Positions 43,925 to 54,643 of a stretch of DNA of 64,000 nucleotides are shown here, in pieces. Source of the stretch: Heterodera schachtii (taxonomy: Eukaryota > Nematoda > Chromadorea > Rhabditida > Heteroderidae); contig SIJG01000137.1 in NCBI GenBank assembly GCA_023374025.1, positions 256,114 to 320,113 of the forward strand, in the 5' to 3' direction. Made by a program: the position numbers and the translations under genes. How positions within the stretch are numbered: position 1 is the first letter of the stretch; the number at the start of each line of letters is the position of its first letter. Under the pieces are notes generated by a model. It saw nothing but the letters and a program-made list of their open reading frames with translations, was not told the origin of the DNA and did not search any database.

Positions 43925-44810
43925 TACAGTAATATTAAATGGGCTTTCAAATATAGGAAAAAGTTAAGAATACTGCCAACTTTGATTTTGTATATGAATT
44001 ATACATCAATCGATTCCTCTCAATGAGGGAAGTCGAATGGTACTATTTTTAGGGCGCGGCGACAATTCTGAACGGAGTTACAGACCCGGGACTGAAGTGA
44101 CCAAATGGCTGTGGGACTGAACCGTCCAAAGCCTTAAAACGCATAAAATGCAACAAAAAAGATATCAATCGCTTCCTCTCGGCGTGTAAAGGATGAATCC
44201 AAAAGAATTTTTGATCCAAAAGAAACGTGACAAAAGTTATGGGTCCTCAAAAAATGAGCCTCATAAAAAATTGAAATGGACTGAAGTGTACAAATTAAAA
44301 GTGAATTGGTGAGTGTATTTTGGCCATAACACCGCACACTCGACTACGGCGGCCAGTAGGTGGGGCGAGACTACGGGCTACGGAAGAAGTCCGCGCGTGA
44401 TCCGCAGGCGGTTGACTGATTGGCGGGGGCCCTTCGGGCCCCCGCAGTCAACCGCCTGTGGCGCTCGTCAGACTTTTTCCTCCGTCTCGCCCCACTACTT
44501 GCTCCGTCTTCGCATGCTCGCCAAGGCGGGCGCTGCGCGCCCTCAGAAATGGATTCCTGACAATTATAAACCAAGAGGAATCGACCCATTACAATTTTTT
44601 TATCAGGGTCATTTTTTTGAGGTTTTGAGGACCCATAACTTTTGTCAGTTTCCTTTTGGATCAAAAATTTTTTTGGATTCATCCTTTACATGCTGAGAGG
44701 AAGCGATAGATATCTTTTTTGTTGCATTTTATGCGTTTTAAGGCTTTGGTTGATGTATAATTCATATACAAAATCAAAGTTGGCAGTATTCTTAACTTTT
44801 ACCCAAATAT
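43925..44810. repeat. Nested inverted repeat with GC-rich cassette in the centre
   Basis: The outer arms 43955-44012 and 44748-44805 (AACTTTGATTTTGTATATGAATTATACATC and complement) and inner arms about 44130-44260 and 44608-44745 (ACCCATAACTTTTGTCA and complement; GCATTTTATGCGTTTTAAGGC) are inverted. The centre holds cassette copy 2. No gene is supported from 43250 to 44936; 43360-43410 has a G-run and 43780-43840 a short GC-rich stretch. Confidence 0.65.
44333..44535. repeat. GC-rich cassette with a strong hairpin, copy 2
   Basis: It is nearly identical to 21296-21503 over CACTCGACTACGGCGGCCAG, the CTTCG-capped hairpin and CCACTACTTGCTCCGTCTTC. It differs by a deletion near 44471 and extends further at its right end (GCCAAGGCGGGCGCTGCGCG). 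Confidence 0.7.
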
Positions 44811-44936
44811 AAAATGGTTTATATAATTGAAAGGAAATAATTAACAAAGGAATTTCAGAGAGAAAAACAAGCACAACAAATTGAGATCGATCATTTCTCA
44901 AATACAATTAATTTAATTATTCATCCGTACACTTAA

Positions 44937-46239
44937 TCAGACGACATTTTCGTTGCTTTTATCCGCTTCTTTTCTTCTTTTTTTTTCTTCCGCTGGTGGC
45001 GACAATGGCCTAAAATTAATTAATTGTTTTTACTTTCAACAAAAATCAAAAATTGCTGTTTTGCTGCTCACCCAATGGATTTATCGAAATTCCACAGATC
45101 AAAACTGATACTGTTCAAATTGGCATTGGCAAACGAATTTTCGCGGTCTTCCCAATTAAGTGCCGCCTTCGCCGTCTCCCCAATTGGGCACCGTTTCAAC
45201 AGCCAATTATACACTAATTCGATATTCTGTTTCAGTGTCACCTTCTCATTCGTTACTTCGTTCACCAATTCAAATTGTTCAATTTGCATTGTTGTCGCGT
45301 AAAAATAAAGTTGAATTGTGTAACTGACAGATGTGGTGGCACGGCGAAATTTCTAAACACAAAATTGGTAAAAACAAAAACAATTTGACGAAAATTCTGG
45401 CGAGACGACCTCCTTGAAGTTGTTGATCCATTCGAGATTTGGTGGACCCACATAAAGATTACGATGCAATCGCTTCGGTTGTCCATTTTTGCTCGGTGTA
45501 TGCAACCATTTGGACAAAACTTGGCCAGCAGTTGCATTTGGCCCATCGTCAGCGATCACGTCGGGTAATATAGACGACCGGAATTGATTGAATTCAATTG
45601 ATCAAGATCAGTGAGAATTGTTGGCGAAGTGCGGCGACGCAAATTGTCCAAATCATCGCCACTGGTAAAGCCCAACTGGCGAATATTAGAAGCAAAAGTT
45701 GGCCAAATTTCAGGGACAAAAGCATTCCAAATCGGCTGGACATTTCTTTCGTATGAATACACTTCCAACGCCAAATTGGTGCCATTTCTGTCCCAAATTG
45801 GCTTGTTTGAACGGAGAAATGTGAGCACAGAATGGTCAATGTAGCTGAAAAGGGGAAAAATTGAAGAAGATTAATTGGTTTCTGTATAGTTTTTGAAATT
45901 ACTCAATCCGAAGGTCCTTAAAGCGGATTTTGTTGGGCCACGGATGGTCGGGAAATGGAAATGCCACAAAATAGCCATCGATCTCCACAAACACTTTCGC
46001 TTTTGGTCCTTTGTCCTTGTCAATTCTGATACGTCTCCAAATTGTCAATTCCGTTTTTCCATCAAAATGTTTGTCCACCAAAACATCGAAACGGTTGGAA
46101 AGCAATGCCATTTTGAGTCCGAGTTCGGTATGGTCAAATGATGGCAGAATGTCCATCCAAACGTCGCTACAAATCCAGCTGAAATTCGTAAAAAAATAGC
46201 ATGGGTAAATGAAAATGAAATTCCTTACCGTCGATTCAT
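44937..46239 (-). pseudogene. F-box-like subfamily A gene with a single-base frameshift
   Basis: Minus-strand exons 46229-46239, 45903-46178, 45410-45844, 45072-45352 and about 44937-45009. Exons 1-2 are intact (MNRRWICSDVWMDILPSFD, LKMALLSNRFDVLVDKHFD, DKGPKAKVFVEIDGYFVAF). In exon 3 one base is missing near 45570 (LYYPT then stop; the correct frame resumes at MIADDGPNATAGQVLSKWLHTP). Exon 4 (IEQFELVNEVTNEKVTL, LLKRCPIGETAK) and the basic tail (AEEKKRRKEADKSNENVV) are open. One base separates it from an intact gene, so it is a young pseudogene or an assembly error. Confidence 0.75.
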
Positions 46240-46270
46240 TTTTGCGGTATTATGAATGAAAAAGTCTGTT

Positions 46271-46290
46271 TGACGTCTTATATACCCATA
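46271..46290 (-). promoter_or_regulatory. A-type TATA promoter block
   Basis: On the minus strand: TATGGGTATATAAGACGTCA, about 40 bp before the start at 46239. It differs from the 38.56-kb block by one base in the TATA run. Confidence 0.55.
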
Positions 46291-46674
46291 AAAAAATAGA
46301 ATTTTGTAATTTTCGACACTTTAAAAGCGCACAAATTCACACAACCACGGCACAATATTATTTAATGGACTCAACTGCTGGACCAATAAGCATTTCGGCC
46401 ATTTTTGTTGGTAAAAACATAAAAATTGACCAATTTGAAAGGGATGGAGGAGATTAAAAAGGTCTGCTGGCCAAGAATTATGGCCGTACACATTAAATAA
46501 TGGGGAAATGTCGTTCTGCTGATACTCTTAAATTTCAGATTTGGCTACCCTGCTTATTACCCTAATGAATTTTAATTTTGAATTTTTTTAAGTTGGGGGG
46601 GAGGAGTGAAAAACCTTAATTGCTGTATTTCCAATTTCATTAAACAATCGTTTCATTGATAATTAATGCAGTGT

Positions 46675-47080
46675 TCGCCGTTAACACTTTGTTTTGGAAT
46701 TCAAATCATTTTATTTTGTGTACTTTGATCTCACTAATTTCCCATTTACTCCCGTCTCTAAATCTTGACCCAGCCATTTCTTATGTAATTTTCCTAAATA
46801 TTGTATAGCCTTCTTTTCCTTCTCTTTGATCCTTAACATATGCCGACTGATAAGATTATTTTTGTCTTCTCTCCCATCCCCTCACTGTGCCTATAAAAGC
46901 TCTGTTAACTTCCCCACTTGGACTGACTGACTGACGGACTGAAGAGAGACTCGAGATAGGATGACTCTCGGACTAAATGACTCGGATCTCGGACCCCTTC
47001 CTCACTCATCCATTTCTGACTGTTAATTCCCGACTTAACCATTTAAATAAATATTAAATATATTTGACACAATTCTGGAA
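46675..47080 (+). mobile_element. Possible solo LTR-like segment
   Basis: Between two copies of an A-type spacer (46560-46672 and 47640-47755) lies about 970 bp of unrelated sequence. It starts TGTTCGCCGTTAACAC, has TATAAAAGCTCTG at 46893 and an AATAAA at about 47046, and reaches TTTGACACA at 47071. TG...CA ends, a central TATA box and a late AATAAA are LTR-like. No second LTR or pol gene is present, so this is tentative. Confidence 0.3.
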
Positions 47081-47219
47081 AAGAACCGGAGGCTGGTTGG
47101 GAGTCCAAACCGGAGTGATTCAAACCCGGAAAACTCCCCAACCATTTGGTGCACACATTTGACATTTGTCACGGATTGTGCAATTAATAAATTCAATAAA
47201 AGCCGCTCCGAGGGCATGC

Positions 47220-47550
47220 ACGGGGAGTTTAGGCAGGCCGCGCCCTAGCCCTTCGAGTTTTATAATTATGAGGTTTGAACCGTCGCGGTTGTTAGTGCAG
47301 TAGCAGCTCACGAAAGGTGGGTGGCTGGATGTTCGTGCAGCAGCAGCTACCGGAACATTTGTGGCGCCCGAGCCGCAGTTGGAACCCGAGGGCTTGGCGA
47401 ACAAAGGCTTCGTTAAGGCGCATGCGTGGCATTCGGGAACACAGGATCTGTTGCCTGTGCAGTAGCAGCTACCGATAAATGCGTGGCACCCATTCAATAG
47501 TCGGAACCCGTGGGCTTTGCGAATGGGCATACGTGTGCCGGTAAATGCGT
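47220..47550. repeat. Internally repetitive segment with GCAGTAGCAGCTACCG units
   Basis: GCAG(T/C)AGCAGCT(A/C) occurs at about 47299, 47337 and 47459, with GGAACCCGAGGGCTTGGCGAA-like phrases at 47381 and 47503, so a unit of roughly 120 bp is repeated. A minus-strand frame through it is Cys-rich (SCYCTGNRSCVPECHA), probably because of the repeat. No family is recognised. Confidence 0.4.
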
Positions 47551-47803
47551 ATCGACTCTCATGCGATAAAATTTAAAATTTGCTATTTTCAAGAATAACT
47601 ACATACCTATTTCGAGATTTTTCGCCACTAAATATCGCAACCCTACTTATTTACTACCCTAGTGAATTTTTAATTTTTTCTAAGCGGGGGGGGCAACACC
47701 CTTAACTACTTATTGGATTTCCAAATTTTCTAGATAATCGTTTCATTGATAATTAATATATTTCATCAAATATAATTAAATAATTCATTCATTTCCGTAC
47801 ACT

Positions 47804-48150
47804 TCAGACGAGTTTTTTGTTGCTTTGATCCGCTTCATCTTCTTTTTCTTCTTCCGCTGGTGGCGACAATGGCCTAAAATTAATTAATTGTTTTATTTTT
47901 CGACAAAAATCAAATGCTGTTGCTGCTCACCCAATGGTTTCACTGAAACTCCACAGATCAAAACTGATCCTGTTCAAATTGGCATTGGCACACGAATTTT
48001 CGCGGTCTTCCCATTTAACTGGCGCCGTCGCCGTCTCCCCAATTGGGCACCGTTGCAACAGCCAATTATTATACACTAATTCTTTGCTCAGTTTCAGTGT
48101 CATCTTTTCTTTCGTCCGTCCATTCACCAATTCAAATGGTTCAATTGGCA
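47804..48150 (-). pseudogene. Subfamily A 3' fragment (exons 4-5)
   Basis: Exon 4 from about 48150 to 47931 (MPIEPFELVNGRTKEKMTL, WLLQRCPIGETATAPVKWED) and exon 5 (47804-47873; PLSPPAEEEKEDEADQSNKKLV) are open. The 5' end stops at GGCATTCACTTG, where unrelated sequence begins. It is closest to exons 4-5 of the copy at 44.9-46.2 kb. Confidence 0.7.
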
Positions 48151-48311
48151 TTCACTTGATTTTAATTTTTTATTAATTATAAAAGTTTTCAATTGATATT
48201 TAAATGTACGTTTTATTCGAACGAAAGAACCAACAAAATGATTTCGGAGAAAAGAGAGCATCAAATCAGTTTCCTATTGATAAGATCGATCACTTCATCA
48301 ATTATAATTAA

Positions 48312-48620
48312 CTAGCGGGGTCAGCGCCTTCGGCGCATCCCCCGCTAGGCAGTACGATTGTGTTATAGAATATGAATGATAAAATCGACTGGTTCGGCCG
48401 CTTCGCGGCCTCGCGTCATTTTCTTGGCTTTTTCTCCAATCTCTGGGACTCAAATCTCCGGCATTCCAATCTCTGGGACACAACCACCAGCATTTCAATC
48501 TCTGGGACTCAATTCTCCGGCATTCCAATCTCTGGAACTCAAATCTCCGGCATTCCAAACACTGGGACTCAGCCCCACTAACTTTCAATGACATTCCAAT
48601 TTCTGGGACTCAACCCAAAC
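48312..48620. repeat. TTCG-capped hairpins followed by a 30-bp tandem repeat
   Basis: 48312-48348 is a near-perfect hairpin: CTAGCGGGG, then GCGCC-TTCG-GCGC, then CCCCGCTAG. A second one, GGCCGC-TTCG-CGGCC, is at 48396-48410. From about 48448 to 48620 the unit AATCTCTGGGACTCAAATCT plus CCGGCATTCC repeats about five times with drift. No gene is supported. Confidence 0.6.
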
Positions 48621-48756
48621 GCAGAAATGCTATTTTTGAGCCACTTTCTTCATAGCATATGCGCAGAAAAAATATGCAAAATCATACAACATCGAACCCT
48701 ACAGATGAATAATTTTTTTACTAGAAACCGGTAAAAAATTTATCGAAATTCCACAG

Positions 48757-51700
48757 ATCAAAACTGATAATTTTGGCCAAAGCAGCAGTGGCACCTATGC
48801 AAGAAAAACTAAATACAAGTAGGTAGATTTATTTTTTCATAAAAAATGGTTGCAAATTCTTTACCAATCAATTTACAGTAATCAAATTTAAATTAAATAA
48901 TAAAAATCATTAATTTTAATGGCTAAATTATGTGCATAATTGTTTTATTAATTAGTCTTAAACAATGCAAATAATGTTGATGATGTCTGGCAAGCTTTGA
49001 ACAAATTGAACACGGATTTTCATTATGCAGATAATACGTAAATATTATTTGTTTTAAAAGAAAAACGCATTTATTATTATTAATTATAGCATTCATTATA
49101 AGTAAATAATTTATGAAAATACATCTAAAATTGCTGAATACGGTATTAAAAAATAGTTTAGAAGAAAAAAAAGACAAATTAAATAAAAAAAACGACAAAA
49201 AAATGAAATTTTCCATTTTTTTTTGTTGTTATTTTTGAAACAAAAACTATGTATAATTTTATTAAAAAAATAATTATTTAAACAAAATTTTGAAAAACAC
49301 AGCTGTTGGATACAATCAATTGCTGATGGCAACGAATGGAAAAGAGAACCGATTCTTCATTTCGCTCAATTAGTTTTTTTGGATTTGATGAAAATGGTGA
49401 GTTTTTAGGTTATGGGTTTTCACACCTAATTAATTAATTACTTTTTTGATTAATTAATTTATTAGTCTTTAATCGCGTCACATTGTCTCAACTTTATTTA
49501 TGCGGACAAGGCAATTGAGCATACGCTTAGGCAAATCGAATTAATGCTGCAAGAAATCACTACCTATATGGCTGATTGGATAGCAAAAATGCTGGTAAAA
49601 AGGAGTCAATTTTTGCTAATATTATTGGATTAGCACCCATTTTGGCATTTTCGAATTTTAGCACCTATTTTGGTTTTTTTTTACAGAAATTTCATAGTAA
49701 AAATGCAATAAAAACAAAAAATCTAAGAATCGATGCAAAATTTTTTTTTAAATAAGAAATGAAAAATTTTCCCAAAAATTCATCTTCAAAATTTATTTAT
49801 TTGTTTTCTTGAAAGTTGCAATTGCGCGGGCGAAATTTTTAAAAAAAAATTAGTCACTTTTGGAATTTTATGCATAAAGACACTGGATTTTTTCAATTTT
49901 TAACACCTTTTCGCACCTATTTTGCGTTTTTTTGGCATTTTTAGCACCTAAAAATCCTAGCTCTACTCATCATGTTGTTGTTGTTGTCACTTTATTATAT
50001 TAAAAAATAAGATTTATCTGTTTATATTTTACAATTATAATCAAAAAAAGTTTGGCTGCCGATTTTAATTATGTGAAATTCCAGTTTTTTGAAACGTTGA
50101 TTTTTTGTAATTTTGTTCTACAATACCAAAAAAATGATCACCAATTATAACTTTTTTTCATTGCCAACAAAATCCAACAATTCTTGGTATCATTCGAGAG
50201 CCGTGTTCACATGCTCTATTAGACTGCAAAATTTCGAAAAAATTCGTTAAGGTTCAAAAAAAAGTTATGACAAAAAATATTCGAACCAAGTTTTTTGAAT
50301 CATTCTGGCCATAACTTTTTTTTAACCTAATGAATTTTTTCAGAAATTTTGCAAGCTAATGGAGGACAGTTAGGACTATCGAATTGTATATCAAAAATTA
50401 TAAAATTGATTTGCTTTTTGGTGAAATTATACAATAATTTCTGTCAACCATTTTTTACTTTAATGGCTTTTTTGAGTAACACCCACCCATTTTGATGGTT
50501 TTTGATAGCATCGAATAACTCAGGAAATCACTTGGCCAACAATTTCACGCTTTTATGCAAAATCAGCAATTGGCAATTTGCCTATCAATGAGAGTAAAGA
50601 TGGATATCAATTTGTAGCGGAAAAGATTAAGGAAGAGCTTGGCCAATTTGGTGCAGCAGAGTAAGCAAAATTGAGTGATCATTCAGAAATGAATTTTCGA
50701 AAACCCTAAAAACTTGGCCAAAAAAGTTACATAAAAATCAGTTATTTTAACAAAATTAAATTCAAAAATTAGTCGATTAGAAAATCTTTCAAGTTTTATT
50801 TTAAATTGTACGAATTTTTAAATGTTAATATAAGATTTTGGAATTTGCATATTTTTTCAAAAAGGATTAACCTCTTTTTGATTTTACAAGTACAATGTTC
50901 AGATACGATTACACGGTCATCGTTTTCCCTAATTGGACAGACCCAGAAGCGATGGCAATCATTAGCGAAGCTAATTCATACTTTGATTTAATTGACGTAA
51001 ACCAAATCAATGTTATCGTAGTCCGAATTGAAGACAACGAAACAAATTATGAATTGGCATCTAAAGCAGCAGAATGGTTTACGCCAACGATAGAAACAAA
51101 AATGAAAGAAGCCATAAAGTAATGTTTAAATTTTTTTGGATAGAGAAAAATTACCGTATTTTTAGTAATAGAGCCCCGGGGGCTTTGTTAACCCCGCCCC
51201 CTCAAAAGTGGGGCTTTTTTCAGAGGGGTGGGTGGCTCTAATGCAGGGGGGGTTTCTTTTTCAACCCACCCCCCCCCCTCGAAAGATGGGCTTTATTTCA
51301 GAGGGGTGGCTCTGTTTCTCAATCCCCTCGAAAGGGGCGGCGCTTTTTTTCAGAGGGGTGGGTGGCTCTAATGCAGGGGGGGGGGGGGGGTTCTTTTTCA
51401 ACCCCCCCCCCCCCTCGAAAGATGGGCTTTATTTCAGAGGGGTGTCTCTAATTCAGGAGGGTGTTATAATTCATTTATTTATTTTAAGCGTACTGCTGCC
51501 CAAACTCGTACTGTACAAAAAAAATCGTCATAACTTTTGTTTAAGTCGACTAAATTAAACATTCTTGGTATCATTCAATAGCGCTTAAGGGGTTCTCTCT
51601 CTATCTACCTCCAAAATGGAAGAAAATTTTATTGCTTTTCAAAAAAGTGATGACCAAAAATCGTAAACAAAAATTTGTTTCGTTCATAACATTTTGTTCA

Positions 51701-52311
51701 AACAATTGTCAAATTTTTTGAAACTTGGTAGGTAAATAGAGAATTTTAAGGGCTTTCGAATGATACCAAGAATGTTTAATTTGGTTGACTTTGATAAAAG
51801 TAATGCCGAATTTTTTGTCGAAAAACAGTACAAGTTTGGGTTTTTACCCACTAAATTCTGCATCAAATATTATTTTCTGCTGTATTAAGACTGTGGTGGG
51901 ATCACAAAAGACATTTAAAGCTCAATGATCTCGCGGACATGCTGAAAGAATGGCTTCAATTTTACCGTAATTTGGTGTTGATACATAATTGGAAGTTTTT
52001 CAGCTCCGCTGCCACCATTACTCTTGGTGAAAACGATTTAAATTTTTTTCATTTTAATTTTTAAATTTGATTTTTGCCACTATTACTCTTGGTGAAAAAG
52101 GATTTAAATTTTATTTTAAATTTAAATTTGATTTTTGCCACTATTAATTAGTTAATTACTCTTGGTGAATAACTATTTTAAATTTTTAAATTTAATTTTT
52201 GTCAGGTGTTACTCAGAGCTTTATCCGATCGGTCAGGGCCGAACAGAGTTTCCGGCGCAAAATTGTGCCGTCCTTATTTGATGCAGAAATTTTCCATGTT
52301 CACATGCTTTT
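48757..52311 (+). CDS. Eight-exon gene of unknown family, 5'-truncated
   Basis: Exons 48757-48818, 48956-49037, 49303-49396, 49466-49594, 50524-50660, 50891-51118, 51890-52026 and 52206-52311 join with every phase matching and no stop, giving about 325 residues. The frame begins SKLIILAKAAVAPMQEKLN. Later segments include DVWQALNKLNTDFHY, HTLRQIELMLQEITTYMADW, DYTVIVFPNWTDPEAMAII, KLWWDHKRHLKLNDLADMLK and FRRKIVPSLFDAEIFHVHML. The first part looks mostly helical. I do not recognise the family. The 5' end adjoins a 35-bp piece of antisense A exon 4 (48738-48771), so upstream exons were lost by rearrangement. The 3' end is also open: the last exon ends at a GTGAG donor and no continuing exon in phase was found. 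Confidence 0.65.
49600..50000. repeat. Low-complexity hAT-like remnant in an intron
   Basis: Repeated GCACCTATTTTGG and TAGCACCTA phrases resemble the interiors of 1329-1999 and 22981-23550. The ends are not clear. It lies in the long intron between exons 4 and 5 of the unknown gene, together with a copy of the ATTCTTGGTATCATTCGAGAG motif at 50183-50200. Confidence 0.4.
51153..51475. repeat. G/C-rich element with internal tandem duplication
   Basis: It begins TACCGTATTTTTAG, like the small MITE at 20129. A unit of about 140 bp containing CAGAGGGGTGGGTGGCTCTAATGCAGG and CTCGAAAGATGGGCTTTATTTCAG occurs twice (about 51222-51300 and 51350-51440). It lies in the intron between exons 6 and 7 of the unknown gene. 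Confidence 0.5.
51487..51842. mobile_element. Inverted-repeat MITE in an intron
   Basis: CCAAACTCGTACTGTAC near the left end and GTACAAGTTTGGG at the right end are inverted, as are ATTCTTGGTATCATTCAATAGC (51564) and GGCTTTCGAATGATACCAAGAAT (51751). The arms are about 110 bp. No coding capacity. Confidence 0.55.
52010..52205 (+). repeat. Tandem repeat that duplicates a splice donor
   Basis: The exon end ACTCTTGGTGAAAACGATTTAAA and the following TTTTTGCC are repeated about two and a half times with a 60-70 bp period, so ATTACTCTTGGTGAA occurs near 52018, 52083 and 52156. The last copy precedes the acceptor at 52201-52205. Confidence 0.7.
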
Positions 52312-53071
52312 GTGAGTAATGTGCCACACTCAACAAGTCGAGAGCTTTTGTGATTAGGGATGGCATTTTTCCGTTTTTTCAATTGAGTCATTTTGGATTT
52401 GGAAATTCTCTGTTGGATCAATTGATAAAAATATTTTTATTAGAAAAAACGACCAATTTTACCTCGAAATGTAAATTTAATTTGCAATTTTGCCGGCAAA
52501 AACAATAAAGAATGTGAGATATTTTTTGAATTTTTTTTTGTCTTAAACACACTTGATTTTTCCAATTTTTAACACAAATTTTGGCATTTTTTGAGTTTTT
52601 AGCATATTATAAAAATCCCAACCCTAATTATGATATATTTTTTCTCTCTTTCCAATTAGTCTTTTTCTTTAATTTTATTTGAAATTTAATAAATGTATTT
52701 TGATTTTTGTTTATTCTATGAATTAAAAAATTCTTTGATATTTTTATTTATTATTTTTAAAAGTTCCCCTTTAATCAAATCGTTTGTCAACTAATTTCCC
52801 AATAAAAACAAAAAATAAGTTAGCTCTGGCTTCACCCCAGGGACAGTTCGGTGCTCTGCTGATATTACTCAAAAAACCATCAAGTTTTTCTTTGGCTTCC
52901 AAATCCAACAATCTTGGTATCATTCGAAAGTGCTCTTAACATGCTCTATTAGCTTTACAAAAAACAAAAAGATTTTCAAGTCTGGAAAAAATTTTATAAA
53001 GAAAATACTTCAAAATTTCGACATTTTCGCAATTTTCATGTATAACTTTTTTAATTTTTTTTTTTTTCAAG

Positions 53072-53252
53072 ACACGCTGGAAGTGAAGGAAATGGCAAGA
53101 GAATTTTTGTTTTTAACGAAATCAACGTGGGACACCATTAAAAAATTGAGAACTGTCAGCGATCATGCTGTATCTTTCGCGCGTGTTGCACGTCCAGTTG
53201 GCGCCTTAATCTCAGCAGCAGCTGATAGCACACCAAAAGTAAAAATTGGTTG
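53072..53252 (+). CDS. Orphan exon, possibly part of the unknown gene or a second copy
   Basis: After TTTCAAG a frame reads DTLEVKEMAREFLFLTKSTWD, TIKKLRTVSDHAVSFARV and ARPVGALISAAADSTPK, then a GTAAAAATTGG donor-like site or, if unspliced, a stop at 53250-53252. Its composition looks coding. The phase does not fit the exon ending at 52311, so it may be a 5' exon of another member of that family, or an intermediate exon may be missing. No family recognised. Confidence 0.4.
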
Positions 53253-53279
53253 AAAGAAATCATATTTTTTTTTAATAGG

Positions 53280-54430
53280 ATTAGGGCTGCAAAATTATAT
53301 GGAAATTTTTAGGGGTGTATTTTTGCTTTTTTTGAAATCTCGAATTAGGGGGTGTATGCTTAAAATTTTCAAAAAATTTACTGAAATTTTTTTACTTTTT
53401 TGGGTTTCGGGGGGGGGGGGGGCTTTAGCCCCCTCAGCCCCCCCCCCTGCCTACGCCCTTGCTGAAACGCACGAAAAATGTTTTAGCTTGGTTTGAAGCT
53501 TCAAGGATGGATTTTTATATCCATATATTTCCATAAAACGCGATTTATATGCATATTTCCATATTTGTCCGTCGTTTTTTGTCATTTAGGTACATATTTT
53601 ATGTCCATATTTTGGCATTTTTCCAAAAACCTCTATTAGAACGGCCCCTATCAGTTAAATTGGAATTTTCACACTAAAAATCGGAAAAAATTGTTCGAAA
53701 AATAATTTTTAGCAAAATTTTCTCGAAAATATTAAATAAATTCTAATTTTCTTAAAAATTTAGTAAATTTATGTCAAAATAAGCAAAAAAGAGAAAATTT
53801 CGCTTTTCAAGCTGCTTTTTCGCCAAAATGAGTAACCTTAGCTTTATCGTATGGTTTTTAAATACAATATTTAGCCATTTTTGAAACTTTTTCTTTTACA
53901 TTTAGCGAATTTGAAGAACTTTTGAGAAATTATACCCCTCAATTTGAAAATTTATGTCCATATTTCGCGATTTATATCCATATTTTTCTATGCCCTATTT
54001 ATTACTAGGGCTGGCAAAAATATTTACAAAAAATGTTAGAATATGTACATAAATATATAAAAAAAAATCACGGATTATGTAGGAAAAAATACCAAATATG
54101 TAAATAAAAAATTTTTAAATGGTTATTTTTTGGAAAAAATTCTTTATAAAAGGTGAAATAGGCACAAAATACCACAAAAATAACCTTAGTCTTAGAATCA
54201 CAATTTTTATATTTAAAATTAATTTTTGGTATCTCCTTTTATGGAAAAAATCCATTTTTAGGGGGTACATTTTCAAAAATTCTCAAAAAATTTAAAAAAA
54301 TGCTAAAAAGTCCAAAATATGCACCAAATATGTAGAAAAAACTCGAAATATGTAAAAATATGTAAATAAAAGTCCCGATTTTTGTTCGCAAACACAAAAA
54401 ATAAAAGTGTGTTTTTCCTACTTTTTAGAG
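53280..54430. repeat. Degenerate hAT-like repeats
   Basis: TAGGGCTGC at 53282 and TAGGGCTGGC at 54007 resemble hAT ends. The interiors are AT-rich with repeated TTATATCCATATTT and ATATGTAAATA phrases. G and C homopolymers occur at 53410-53450. I find no convincing target duplications. No gene is supported up to 54640. Confidence 0.4.
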
Positions 54431-54643
54431 CATGTAATAACAGAAAAATGCAAACTTATTGAAAAAATGCGCCACTAAAAATCAAATTGTTTTATCAAAA
54501 TTACCTATTCAAAATTTGTTTATTACAATAATTAATTACATACCCATAAAATACAATGGAGATGGACGCAGTTTTGAGCGAGAAAGCAAATACAAACACG
54601 CATTTAGACGATATTGGAATGGCAAATACCAAAATCATTTCGG

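Noticed and set aside
47250..47300. Possible tRNA or tRNA-derived SINE (GGTTTGAACC-like box)
   Set aside because: No cloverleaf can be drawn and no A box lies at the right distance. I found no tRNA or rRNA gene in the window.
47120..47530. Minus-strand Cys-rich frame (SCYCTGNRSCVPECHA)
   Set aside because: The cysteines come from a roughly 120-bp tandem repeat. No signal peptide at a plausible start and no family match.
46675..47640. A complete LTR retrotransposon
   Set aside because: Only one LTR-like segment is seen, with no second LTR, no reverse transcriptase and no integrase, so only a tentative solo-LTR call is kept.
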